This document shows, piece by piece, positions 49,661-62,151 of a DNA stretch of 64,000 nt. A model generated the notes under the pieces. The model did not search any database. It saw only the letters and a program-made list of their open reading frames with translations, and was not told the DNA's origin. Origin of the DNA: Fibrobacter sp. (GTDB lineage Bacteria; Fibrobacterota; Fibrobacteria; Fibrobacterales; Fibrobacteraceae); the NCBI GenBank assembly GCA_017475045.1, contig JAFVGH010000045.1:1-64000 (forward strand), given 5' to 3'. The position numbers were made by a program, and so were the translations under genes. Position 1 is the first letter of the stretch. The number at the start of each line of letters is the position of its first letter.

Positions 49661-50598
49661 TCCTTCTTACTTCCAACTAGTACCACAGCACCTTGTAGTG
49701 CCTGGAACAGCATGGGAATGTAGCCGATAAGGGCTGCAGCAAGTACCGTATCTGCAGGAATTCCGAGAAGTCCTGTAAACAAACTCACATTCACGCCTTC
49801 GCGAATGCCAATCCCGTTGATAGAAATCGGGAGCATCGACACCGTAATGGTAATGGTCATGAATACGGTAATGGTCGCAAGGTCTACCGGAACGCCTACT
49901 GCCTGGAAATAGGCGTAGTGTATGGCGATAGAGGAAATTTGCAACCATATAGAATCAAGCCCTGAAAAGGCAAAAGCCTTCTTGTGGTTCCTGTAAATCG
50001 AAAAGGCGTCTTGCAATTTGAGCAGAAAGGGAACTTTGCCTGTGATGGCTACGGGTAGCTTTATTTTATCAGAAAAAAGCCCGCCGACAATAATGAGTAC
50101 CGAAAGAATCGCAACGGCACAGACCGCGCCGGTGTACATGGCAGGAATCTGGTAGCGTGAAACCACAAAGGGTAGCGTAGCGAAAAAGCAGAGGAACATG
50201 GCCAGGAGGCCCATTACTCGGGAAATGGCCACGGCCGCGACGGAGTTGGCCATGTTTCCAAAACGCCGCCCGAAGGCTACCGTCTTGACGGCGTCGCCGC
50301 CGAAACCGCTAGGCAACAGGTTGTTGAAAAAGTAGCCGAGGGCGATGTAGGCATAGAAAGTACGGAATTTGATCTTTTTGCCTTCGTCAAGCAAAAGGCC
50401 GCGCCAACGGTTGGCCTGTATGACCATGCTGAACACTGTGCAGAAGAGAATCAGACCAATCCAGGGGAGGGCTGTCGCTGTCCAATGGGAAGCCACTTCG
50501 GCAAGGGGAACTTTCCAGAAGATATAGGCGAGGCCGCCAAAACTCACGACGAATTTCAGCACGTTCAGAAGGATTTTCTTTGCCTTTCCCTGTTCCAC
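49657..50598 (-). CDS. Lysylphosphatidylglycerol synthase TM-like (UPF0104/AglD-like) membrane protein
   Basis: 313 residues with seven or eight membrane helices. The N-terminal motif F-x-x-x-x-L-A-Y near 20-30, Q-A-N-R-W-R near 61-66, and L-G-Y-F-F-N-N-L-L-P-S-G-F-G-G-D near 89-104 are the signature of the LPG_synthase_TM/UPF0104 family, often found with glycosyltransferases and proposed to move lipid-linked intermediates. It is the last gene of the gmd-rmd-glycosyltransferase run on the minus strand, 8 bases after the glycosyltransferase, which supports a glycan role. Confidence 0.85.
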   Translation of the reverse strand: MEQGKAKKILLNVLKFVVSFGGLAYIFWKVPLAEVASHWTATALPWIGLILFCTVFSMVIQANRWRGLLLDEGKKIKFRTFYAYIALGYFFNNLLPSGFGGDAVKTVAFGRRFGNMANSVAAVAISRVMGLLAMFLCFFATLPFVVSRYQIPAMYTGAVCAVAILSVLIIVGGLFSDKIKLPVAITGKVPFLLKLQDAFSIYRNHKKAFAFSGLDSIWLQISSIAIHYAYFQAVGVPVDLATITVFMTITITVSMLPISINGIGIREGVNVSLFTGLLGIPADTVLAAALIGYIPMLFQALQGAVVLVGSKKD

Positions 50599-50606
50599 AC
50601 TGTACC

Positions 50607-51695
50607 TTACTTTGCCGCTACTTCCGCGGCAATTTGCCGGATTTGCCTTGCGCTGTTTTCCCAGGTGAAATTCTTAACCCAGGTGTCAATTTCACTATCG
50701 TATTTTCCCTTGTCGTCAATGCTGCTTTCGAGAGTGCGGGCGATACTTGCTGCATCTTTGGGGTCAAAGTACTTGGCTACTTTCCCGCCGACTTCGGGGA
50801 GTGACGAAACATTGGAACAGGCAACGGGCGTGCCGCAGGCAAAAGCCTCAAGAACCGGAAGCCCAAATCCCTCGTATAGCGATGGGAGTACGAATAGGTC
50901 GGCCAGGTTGTAAAAGTTTACCAGGTCTTCCTGGCTTACCATGCCGGCGTGGATGGTAAGGCCTTCAAGCCCCAAGTCTTTTTCGCGAGTTTCTTGAGTG
51001 CGACCGTCAAAGGCTTTTCCTACAAGTACAAGCCTGCAATTCTCTTTGCCCTTCATCTGGGCGAACCCTTCCAGGAGACCGTTCAGGTTCTTGTGGGGGA
51101 GCAGATTCCCTACGTAGAGCAAGATTTTCTTGTCCCGAGGCAGGTTGAACTTTTCGTATAGGTATTCAATTTCGTTTTTGGGCTTGCGGACGAATTCGCT
51201 CCCGACTCCCAGGGGGACAACGGTCATCTTGGATTCGTCGGCCTTGTAGAACCGCAAAAGGTCCCGCTTGGTACTTTCGGAATCGGTGAGAATCCGGTTC
51301 GCCCGTTTGCAGATAAACCAGAAGATAAACTTAAAATACAGATGCACCAACTTCATGGGCAAGAATTCGGGATACACCAGGTGGGTGAGGTCGTGAACCG
51401 TCACCATCATCTTGCCACGGTAAAAAAGCGGTACGTTGCAATGGGGAATGTGCAAAACGTCGGGCTTTTCTTTGCGGAGCTTGCCGTACGGGAATTTCAG
51501 CTGTTCCTTGTAGCCGTAGATGCCGCACTTGAAGGGTATCTGTGTCGGAACGGAATCCTTGTAAGACTTCAGTTCTGCAGTATCGCCGAGAGCAACGGCA
51601 TAGCCTACATCCCGAAGCCAATGCTGAATACACGTGCCGATTCCGGAACGGCTTACCATGCGGGCGTCAATGGCGATTTTGGGAGAATCACCCAT
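50607..51695 (-). CDS. Glycosyltransferase family 4 (GT-B)
   Basis: 362 residues, two Rossmann-like halves. The N-terminus has D-A-R-M-V-S-R-S-G-I-G (near 10-20), T-V-H-D-L-T-H near 99 and D-S-E-S-T-K near 138. The C-terminal half has V-G-N-L-L-P-H-K-N near 196 and the donor-binding E-x7-E motif P-S-L-Y-E-G-F-G-L-P-V-L-E-A near 275-288. This is the mannosyl/rhamnosyl-type GT4 fold using a nucleotide sugar. It sits directly after gmd and rmd, so GDP-D-rhamnose or a related GDP-6-deoxyhexose is a likely donor; that is inference from context. Confidence 0.92.
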   Translation of the reverse strand: MGDSPKIAIDARMVSRSGIGTCIQHWLRDVGYAVALGDTAELKSYKDSVPTQIPFKCGIYGYKEQLKFPYGKLRKEKPDVLHIPHCNVPLFYRGKMMVTVHDLTHLVYPEFLPMKLVHLYFKFIFWFICKRANRILTDSESTKRDLLRFYKADESKMTVVPLGVGSEFVRKPKNEIEYLYEKFNLPRDKKILLYVGNLLPHKNLNGLLEGFAQMKGKENCRLVLVGKAFDGRTQETREKDLGLEGLTIHAGMVSQEDLVNFYNLADLFVLPSLYEGFGLPVLEAFACGTPVACSNVSSLPEVGGKVAKYFDPKDAASIARTLESSIDDKGKYDSEIDTWVKNFTWENSARQIRQIAAEVAAK

Positions 51696-51703
51696 GGCGA
51701 CTC

Positions 51704-52593
51704 CTAGGCCTCGGCCCTGTAATGGTCGAACATCTTTTTGAGCGTCACGCGGATGTCGGTGCCGTTCCAGTACTTTTTCACTCGGCTGTTGTCGGCGCAG
51801 AGGTAGGGCGTTTCTACCGGACGTACCTTCTCGGGGTCGATGACGATTTCAATGTCCACAGGCGTAAACTTGAGAATCACGTCTTTCAGCAAATCCTCAA
51901 TCTTGTTGGCGATGCCGGAACCAACGTTGTAGATGCCGAATTCGTTTTCGCTTTCCAGCAGCATGCGGTAAACGTGTACCACGTCTTCGACGTCCGAAAA
52001 GTCTCGCCAGGCGCTCAGGTTGCCCACGAGAATCTTGCCGGGCTTACCAGACTTGTCGATGGCGGCGACCTGCTTCACGAAACTCGGGAGTGCAAATGTG
52101 GTGGTCTGCCCCACACCGGTGTGGTTGAAGGAGCGTGTGCATACGATGCTCATCCCGTATTTCTTGCGGTAGAGCTGGGCAAAGTTTTCTTGGGCGATTT
52201 TGGAAATGCCGTAGGGGTTGCTTGCCTCTAGGGGGTCCGTTTCCTTGAGCTTTGTTTTACCTTCGGGAACGGCATATTCCTCGGCACTCCCAATTAAAAG
52301 AGTCTTTGCCTGTGGGGCATGCCTACGGACCGCTTCCAAAAGGTTCAGGGTGCCGTTTACGTTTACGCTGATGGTGAGGTCAGGTTTTTTCCAGGAGGCT
52401 CCCACGGAACTGATGGCCGCAAGGTTCACTACGGCGTCGGGTTTGTGTTTTGCAATAAGCGCATCCACTTGGTCTGCATTTAGCAAGTCCAACTCGGGAA
52501 GGTCCGCTTTTACGACGGAATGCCCCGCGGATTCAAGTTCCCAGGCAAGGTAGCCGCCGACGAATCCCGATGCCCCGACGATGACGACCTTCA

Positions 52594-52594
<1 letters not shown>
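51704..52594 (-). CDS. rmd: GDP-6-deoxy-D-lyxo-4-hexulose reductase (RMD-like)
   Basis: 296 residues, extended SDR family. The NAD(P) loop is G-A-S-G-F-V-G-G (7-14), the catalytic serine lies in I-G-S-A-E-E-Y near 100-106, and Tyr/Lys in N-P-Y-G-I-S-K near 127-133. The S-A-E-E-Y version and the position directly after gmd (one-base overlap, TAATG) fit RMD, which reduces the Gmd product to GDP-D-rhamnose. Reduction and epimerisation to GDP-L-fucose (WcaG/Fcl) is less likely because the sequence does not look like Fcl, but sequence alone does not exclude it. Confidence 0.78.
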
Positions 52595-57531
<4,937 letters not shown>

Positions 57532-57536
57532 TCGCT

Positions 57537-58676
57537 GTGAAAGAGCCCTTTGTTCTTTTCTGTGCGGGAGAAGATTCTGGAGATGTCTTAGGTGAGGCTT
57601 TTGTCCAGTCTGTAACCAAGCGGGGATTGAGTCCTGCTGGTGTCGGCGGTGTGCGCATGCAAAATGCGGGCCTTTTACCGGTGGCTGATTTTGAGGAACT
57701 TCCCGTTTCGGGCTTTTTAGATGTTTTGCCTTGTATTGTCAGATTGCGTAAGGTTTATGGTCGACTTAAAAAACTTCTTTGTTCCGAAGAGTGTATGGCT
57801 CTTGTCGCCATAGATTATCCCGGTTTCAACATGAAGTTGTGTAGGATTGCCCAAAGGATGGGGAAACCCATTCTTTATGTGGCACCGCCTCAAATATGGG
57901 CTTGGAAGTCGGGCCGGGCCAAGAAACTTCGTCGAACAAATCTTGCAGTACTTTTTGAGTTTGAAAAGTCAGCCTATGCAAAGAAGGGTGTAGATGCTGA
58001 ACTTTTGTTGCATCCCTTTTTGCTGCATGAGTGCCTGTACCATACATTGCCCTATTCTGAGTCTGTTGTTGATAGTGATAATAAAACGCTCTTGCTTTTC
58101 CCGGGAAGTCGATTGTCTCAGGCAAAGCGTAATATGCCTCTCTTCTTAGATGTGGCAAGGAGCTGGCTTCAAAACAAGCCAGAGCAAGAAGGTAGAAATG
58201 TAAAGCTGGTTGTTGCTCGAGAGGCTCTAGTCCAGCCGTTAGAAGAATATCTGGAAAAAGTTGAGGATGGTGCGCTAGCAGATATTTCTATACAAGTTGC
58301 TCCCGAAGATTCTGAAGAACGAAGAATGCTTTATGGATCGGGTGCGGCAGCCTTGGCCACTCCTGGAACTGTAACTCTAGAACTAGCTCTTTCAGGAACC
58401 CCGTTGGTGGTTGCCACGAAACCAGATTTGTTGACTTACGTTTTGGGATCTTTGTTTGTGAAAACAAAAGTTTTTGCCATGCCGAATCTTTTGATGAATA
58501 AGATAATGGTTCCAGAATTTATAGGGCTACGTTCCAAGAAAATGGTGCCCGATATTTTAAAGACGTTGGAATCCTTAGATCCAGCATCGTCACGTCAGCT
58601 GTCCATAGATTTAACGGAACGCCTGGGCAAGGGTTTCATTCCAGATTATTATATAGACAAGTTGCTCAACGGCTAA
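57537..58676 (+). CDS. lpxB: Lipid-A-disaccharide synthase
   Basis: 379 residues starting at GTG 57537, five bases after the dnaE stop; an in-frame TTG at 57504 would lie within dnaE. LpxB (GT19) joins UDP-diacylglucosamine and lipid X, showing that the organism makes lipid A. Motifs: G-E-D-S-G-D-V-L-G near 10-18, I-D-Y-P-G-F-N near 90-96, A-P-P-Q-I-W-A-W near 117-124, F-P-G-S-R near 190-194. The last 11 bases overlap mutL tail to tail. Third positions are clearly more A/T-rich than in dnaE. Confidence 0.93.
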   Translation: MKEPFVLFCAGEDSGDVLGEAFVQSVTKRGLSPAGVGGVRMQNAGLLPVADFEELPVSGFLDVLPCIVRLRKVYGRLKKLLCSEECMALVAIDYPGFNMKLCRIAQRMGKPILYVAPPQIWAWKSGRAKKLRRTNLAVLFEFEKSAYAKKGVDAELLLHPFLLHECLYHTLPYSESVVDSDNKTLLLFPGSRLSQAKRNMPLFLDVARSWLQNKPEQEGRNVKLVVAREALVQPLEEYLEKVEDGALADISIQVAPEDSEERRMLYGSGAAALATPGTVTLELALSGTPLVVATKPDLLTYVLGSLFVKTKVFAMPNLLMNKIMVPEFIGLRSKKMVPDILKTLESLDPASSRQLSIDLTERLGKGFIPDYYIDKLLNG

Positions 58677-60507
58677 ATTTTTTGGCGAGTTCTTCCAAGG
58701 AGATCCGCATCAGGGTGGGGGTGCAGTAGGGTGATTTTAGCGGGTCTTCGGTGGCCATTAGCTGGCTTACCAATTTGGACATTTCCTCAGGCTTGAGCTT
58801 GTCTCCCGCTTGGAAGGCGTTGGCTTTGGCCCAGGCTTTTGCCATGGAATCTTGAATTATCGCAAGGTCTGCTTTTCCGCCATTTTCAATGCATGTTTCC
58901 AAGAACTCGTGAACGGATCTTGCCGCTCTGGAGATGGGTAGATTGCAGGGAATGGACCTGATTTGGAATTCAGCACCGCCAAAAGGCTCTACGTAAAAAC
59001 CAAGGGTCTTTAAGGAGTCTTTTACAGAGTCGAAAATTTCCCGTTCCATCCTGGAAAATTCTGTCAGCTCTGGGAAAAGCAACTCCTGACTATCGATGGA
59101 ACCACCGCTTTTCAAAGTTTCTAGGGCTTGCTCGTACAAGATTCTGCTGTGGGCGGCATGCTGGTCGATAACCAAAAGACCTTCGGAATCTTCGCTTACA
59201 ATGTAGGTGTTTGCTGTCTGGAATACCGCAGGGGGTGTCCAGGGTGTGCTTTCAGGTTCGACAGATTCCTTGTTCCAGAGAGGATCCTTTATGGAGTCTT
59301 CTAGTGAAATCAGCTTGCCTGCTTCTGGCTGCGAAAACAGGTCCTGAACCTCGTCCTTGTCGGGGGTGTAGCGGTTTGTACCACTGTCCTTGGCCCGCTC
59401 TGCTGGGGTCCGGATTTCTTGGAAGAACACCCCAGAAGTATGCTCTGGCTTAGCCTCTCCGCTTTTTTGGGGCGCAGCGGCTATTTCGGAGCTCAAATCG
59501 ATAAGAGGGGAGTTCTTTTCCAAATCCTCTCTAAAGGTTTCTCGGATGGCGTGGGTGACTACCAGGAAAACCAGATTCTGGTTGGCAAAACGGACCTCCC
59601 TTTTGGCAGGGTGCACGTTTACGTCGAATTCCATGTCTGGCATGTCCAGGAACAGGACCGTCACGGGTTTACATTGGACTCCGTATGGTTCGTAGGCCTG
59701 GCTGATGGCCTTGGCGATGGCCTTGTTTTCGATGGGCCGGTTCCGCAGGTATAGGTATTGGTGATAGCGCTTGCCGTTCTGTTCCGATGTCGGTGAGATA
59801 AATCCGGTCACGTGTATTCCGGCTTCGGTGTAGTCCACAGGAAGCATTTTTTTGGCGATGCCAGACCCGATAGCTTCGGCAATGCGTGTCCTAAGTTCTC
59901 CAGGAACCCCGATAAAGACGGATTTTTCGCCAACCTTGTAGTCTATGCGAATTTCGGGGTGAGCAAGGGCAATTTTCAGGACGGTGTCCAAAATTTTAGA
60001 CGATTCCGCCACTTCGCTCCCGAGGAAGGTCCTGCGGACGGGGGTGTTGTAAAAAAGATCTTCAATAAGGAAGGTGGTGCCCCGGCTGGCGGCAACGCCC
60101 TCTTTTTCAATGACGTTTCCGCCATGAAGCACAATGCGGTTGCTTTCCCCTTGGTCTGTGGCGCTGGTAATGGTCATTTTGGAAACGGCGGCAATAGATG
60201 CCACCGCTTCTCCGCGGAAACCGTTGGTGTGCAGGTGGAAAAGGTCTTCGGCGGAGCTCAGTTTTGAGGTGGTGTGCCGCAGGTAGCACAGGTCTAGATC
60301 TGCCTGTCCCATGCCCTTGCCATTATCGGAAACTACGATTTTTTGCTTGCCGCCCTGCTCAATTTGCACTTGGATGCGGCTGGCGCCTGCATCAATGGCG
60401 TTCTCTAGAAGCTCCTTGACCGCCGATGCCGGACGCTCAATAACTTCGCCAGCAGCGATTTTATTGATGATTTCGTCGGGTAAAAGGTGTATTTTGGCGG
60501 TTTCCAT
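58666..60507 (-). CDS. mutL: DNA mismatch repair protein MutL, with degenerate endonuclease motifs
   Basis: 613 residues from the ATG at 60507. The GHKL ATPase half is intact: N-K-I-A-A-G-E-V near 16-23, E-L-L-E-N-A-I-D-A-G near 33-42, D-N-G-K-G-M near 62-67 and T-N-G-F-R-G-E-A near 95-102. The C-terminal domain keeps the position of the endonuclease motif D-Q-H-A-x2-E-x4-E but reads D-Q-H-A-A-H-S-R-I-L-Y-E (about 448-459), and the C-P-H-G-R-P motif reads S-P-Y-C-T-P (about 595-600), so metal-dependent nicking is probably lost. TATATT ends six bases before the ATG, suggesting a leaderless mRNA. Partner of MutS at 39055. Confidence 0.93.
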   Translation of the reverse strand: METAKIHLLPDEIINKIAAGEVIERPASAVKELLENAIDAGASRIQVQIEQGGKQKIVVSDNGKGMGQADLDLCYLRHTTSKLSSAEDLFHLHTNGFRGEAVASIAAVSKMTITSATDQGESNRIVLHGGNVIEKEGVAASRGTTFLIEDLFYNTPVRRTFLGSEVAESSKILDTVLKIALAHPEIRIDYKVGEKSVFIGVPGELRTRIAEAIGSGIAKKMLPVDYTEAGIHVTGFISPTSEQNGKRYHQYLYLRNRPIENKAIAKAISQAYEPYGVQCKPVTVLFLDMPDMEFDVNVHPAKREVRFANQNLVFLVVTHAIRETFREDLEKNSPLIDLSSEIAAAPQKSGEAKPEHTSGVFFQEIRTPAERAKDSGTNRYTPDKDEVQDLFSQPEAGKLISLEDSIKDPLWNKESVEPESTPWTPPAVFQTANTYIVSEDSEGLLVIDQHAAHSRILYEQALETLKSGGSIDSQELLFPELTEFSRMEREIFDSVKDSLKTLGFYVEPFGGAEFQIRSIPCNLPISRAARSVHEFLETCIENGGKADLAIIQDSMAKAWAKANAFQAGDKLKPEEMSKLVSQLMATEDPLKSPYCTPTLMRISLEELAKKFSR

Positions 60508-60525
60508 GGCCAAAATATAGCTATT

Positions 60526-60555
60526 TTGTCGTTTTTCTGTTTTTTTTGCTATATT
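60526..60555 (+). promoter_or_regulatory. Promoter of the gene at 60576
   Basis: TTGTCG (60526-60531), an 18-base spacer and TATATT (60550-60555). The leader is about 15 bases and carries GAGGG before the ATG, a normal configuration in contrast to divergent mutL. Confidence 0.45.
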
Positions 60556-60575
60556 CTTTCAATAGTGAGGGAATT

Positions 60576-61877
60576 ATGTTATCGAACCTTTTTTTGCAGC
60601 TGACTCATGTGGAATTGCTGGTCTCGTATCCTGTGAAGGAGATTCTGACCCTGGTAAAGCGTGATCCTCGCTTTACGGTGAAAACTCTGAATGACATTTA
60701 CTTTGAAGATTCCTTTGTTGACGAAGACGTGTACCGCCTTGTTATGAATACGGTGGTGAACTGGCTTTACGACCGCGGAGAGAACCCCGACGCCTTTGTC
60801 CAGCGCATTATTGACCGCTGCGCCGCCTTTGAAGGGGTTCCTGCCCGTAGTGTTTTGCGCTCTTATTTGCCCTATATTTCGCAATTTTATTCCACCAGCG
60901 ACGTTCGCCAGCTCTGTCTGGACATTATTCCCAAGCGTTATCCGTTGCTGAGCGATTGGAAATTCCTCCGTCGTGACCTGGTAGATGGAAATCGTAAGGA
61001 ATATGTATCATTTAGGTTCGATACCCCGGGCATGCTGGTGACAAACCCCATGCGCTGGTTCAATGGCTTTGTCCAGATAGGACCTATCCTTCTGGATACC
61101 CCTCCCTATGAGCATATGGAATTCAAGGCCTCCCAGACCTCTTTTGTAGAGGCCCTTGAAAATCGGGTTAATGCCGAAAAGCGTGACGATGGATTCATTT
61201 ATGTGAATGGTCGCGCCGTAGGCAAGAACATGACCTTTGGCGATTGCCTTGCCGAAAACAACCTGGATTGGGAATTTGATGCTGAAAAGAAGCTGGACTG
61301 TGTCCTGGCTCTTGAAGACGTGGTCGATGAGAAGGTTGGGGCCGTCCTTATCCATAAGGGATGTTACTATGGTGCCCCGGCTTCAATCGTATATATCGAT
61401 TACAAGGCCGACGTAGTGGCTCCGGAGCCCTTCAACAAGCTGATGAGCGCTGTGGTTAAGCAGGAATTCGACTCTTGGCAACCCATCCAGAAGGCCCAGG
61501 AACAGCTCCTGGAAGGCATGAATGACTCCGTGACAGTCATCTACTACAAGAGTGATGACTCTATCTCGGTGAACAGCAGGCATTTGATGCGCAATGTTCC
61601 TGCTCGAATTCTTCGCAATTTGCTCCGTGAGTATACGGCTACCGGTCGTGAAGAATATGAAAACCGCGAATTTAAGCGGGATCCGGCCATCTGCATGGAC
61701 CCCCTTCGTCCGAATTTCGAGAGCCGTTTGAACCGCGTTATTGCTCACATTAATGGTACTGATGACAAGGACGGCAACGTGACTGAAGGTGTCAAGAAGT
61801 ACTTTGAAATTGAGCGCCACCGTCGTGGTGGCTTCCGCTTTGTCCCTAAATGCAAAATTATTTTTAGGGAAGAGTAG
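60576..61877 (+). CDS. Hypothetical cytosolic protein, family not recognised
   Basis: 433 residues from the ATG at 60576, with GAGGG seven bases upstream. No signal peptide or membrane helix. The first 100 residues look helical (L-F-L-Q-L-T-H-V-E-L-L-V then R-L-V-M-N-T-V-V-N-W-L); the middle contains alternating beta-like strands (F-V-Q-I-G-P-I-L-L near 166, D-G-F-I-Y-V-N-G-R-A-V near 207); the C-terminal third is charged and has a basic end (R-H-R-R-G-G-F-R-F). Codon use matches the housekeeping neighbours, so it is probably a real, expressed native gene. No function proposed. Confidence 0.8.
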   Translation: MLSNLFLQLTHVELLVSYPVKEILTLVKRDPRFTVKTLNDIYFEDSFVDEDVYRLVMNTVVNWLYDRGENPDAFVQRIIDRCAAFEGVPARSVLRSYLPYISQFYSTSDVRQLCLDIIPKRYPLLSDWKFLRRDLVDGNRKEYVSFRFDTPGMLVTNPMRWFNGFVQIGPILLDTPPYEHMEFKASQTSFVEALENRVNAEKRDDGFIYVNGRAVGKNMTFGDCLAENNLDWEFDAEKKLDCVLALEDVVDEKVGAVLIHKGCYYGAPASIVYIDYKADVVAPEPFNKLMSAVVKQEFDSWQPIQKAQEQLLEGMNDSVTVIYYKSDDSISVNSRHLMRNVPARILRNLLREYTATGREEYENREFKRDPAICMDPLRPNFESRLNRVIAHINGTDDKDGNVTEGVKKYFEIERHRRGGFRFVPKCKIIFREE

Positions 61878-61939
61878 GGCTTGTAAGAAAGAAATAGAAA
61901 TTTAAATAAGAAAAACAAAAGTTCCCAAAAGCCAAAGAT

Positions 61940-61968
61940 TTGGTATATTTGGATTGTTGGGATATTAA
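61940..61968 (+). promoter_or_regulatory. Promoter-like pair upstream of a candidate small RNA
   Basis: TTGGTA (61940-61945), a 17-base spacer and TATTAA (61963-61968). The predicted start is near 61975. Confidence 0.4.
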
Positions 61969-61975
61969 TGGGTAA

Positions 61976-62090
61976 ATCTTAGGGCACCTATATCATTGCT
62001 CCCCTCCTGATGAGTCCTAAGTACTTTTGATTTCTCAATATTTTCTCCTTCTTAGGAACGGTCTCCCTTGTGGAGGCCGTTCTTATTTTT
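61976..62090 (+). ncRNA. Candidate small RNA of about 115 nt
   Basis: The gap between 61877 and 62152 holds no ORF of interest. CTTAGG at 61978-61983 can pair with CCTAAG at 62016-62021, which could instead pair with a second CTTAGG at 62051-62056 just before the terminator stem; this alternative pairing resembles a switch. A strong terminator (62056-62082) closes the unit. No plus-strand gene follows, so an independent RNA is likelier than a leader. The C-T-G-A-T-G-A-G box at 62007-62014 recalls a hammerhead core, but the partner GAAA strand is missing. Class unknown. Confidence 0.4.
62056..62090 (+). terminator. Plus-strand terminator
   Basis: GAACGGTCTCC (62056-62066) pairs with GGAGGCCGTTC (62072-62082) through 11 pairs including one wobble, around CTTGT, and is followed by TTATTTTT. 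Confidence 0.85.
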
Positions 62091-62095
62091 ATGCA

Positions 62096-62124
62096 AAAAA
62101 AGCTAACTCGAGGTTAGCTTTTTT
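62096..62124 (-). terminator. Terminator of the topoisomerase subunit gene
   Basis: AAAAAGCTAAC pairs with GTTAGCTTTTT around a short loop centred on CTCGAG. T-runs appear on both strands, so it ends the minus-strand gene at 62152 and backs up the plus-strand terminator. Confidence 0.85.
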
Positions 62125-62151
62125 AGAATGTATGTTTGTTATTTGGACTTG

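Noticed and set aside
62007..62040. Hammerhead ribozyme core (CTGATGAG)
   Set aside because: The box is present but no stem II with GAAA and no cleavable third strand can be found nearby.
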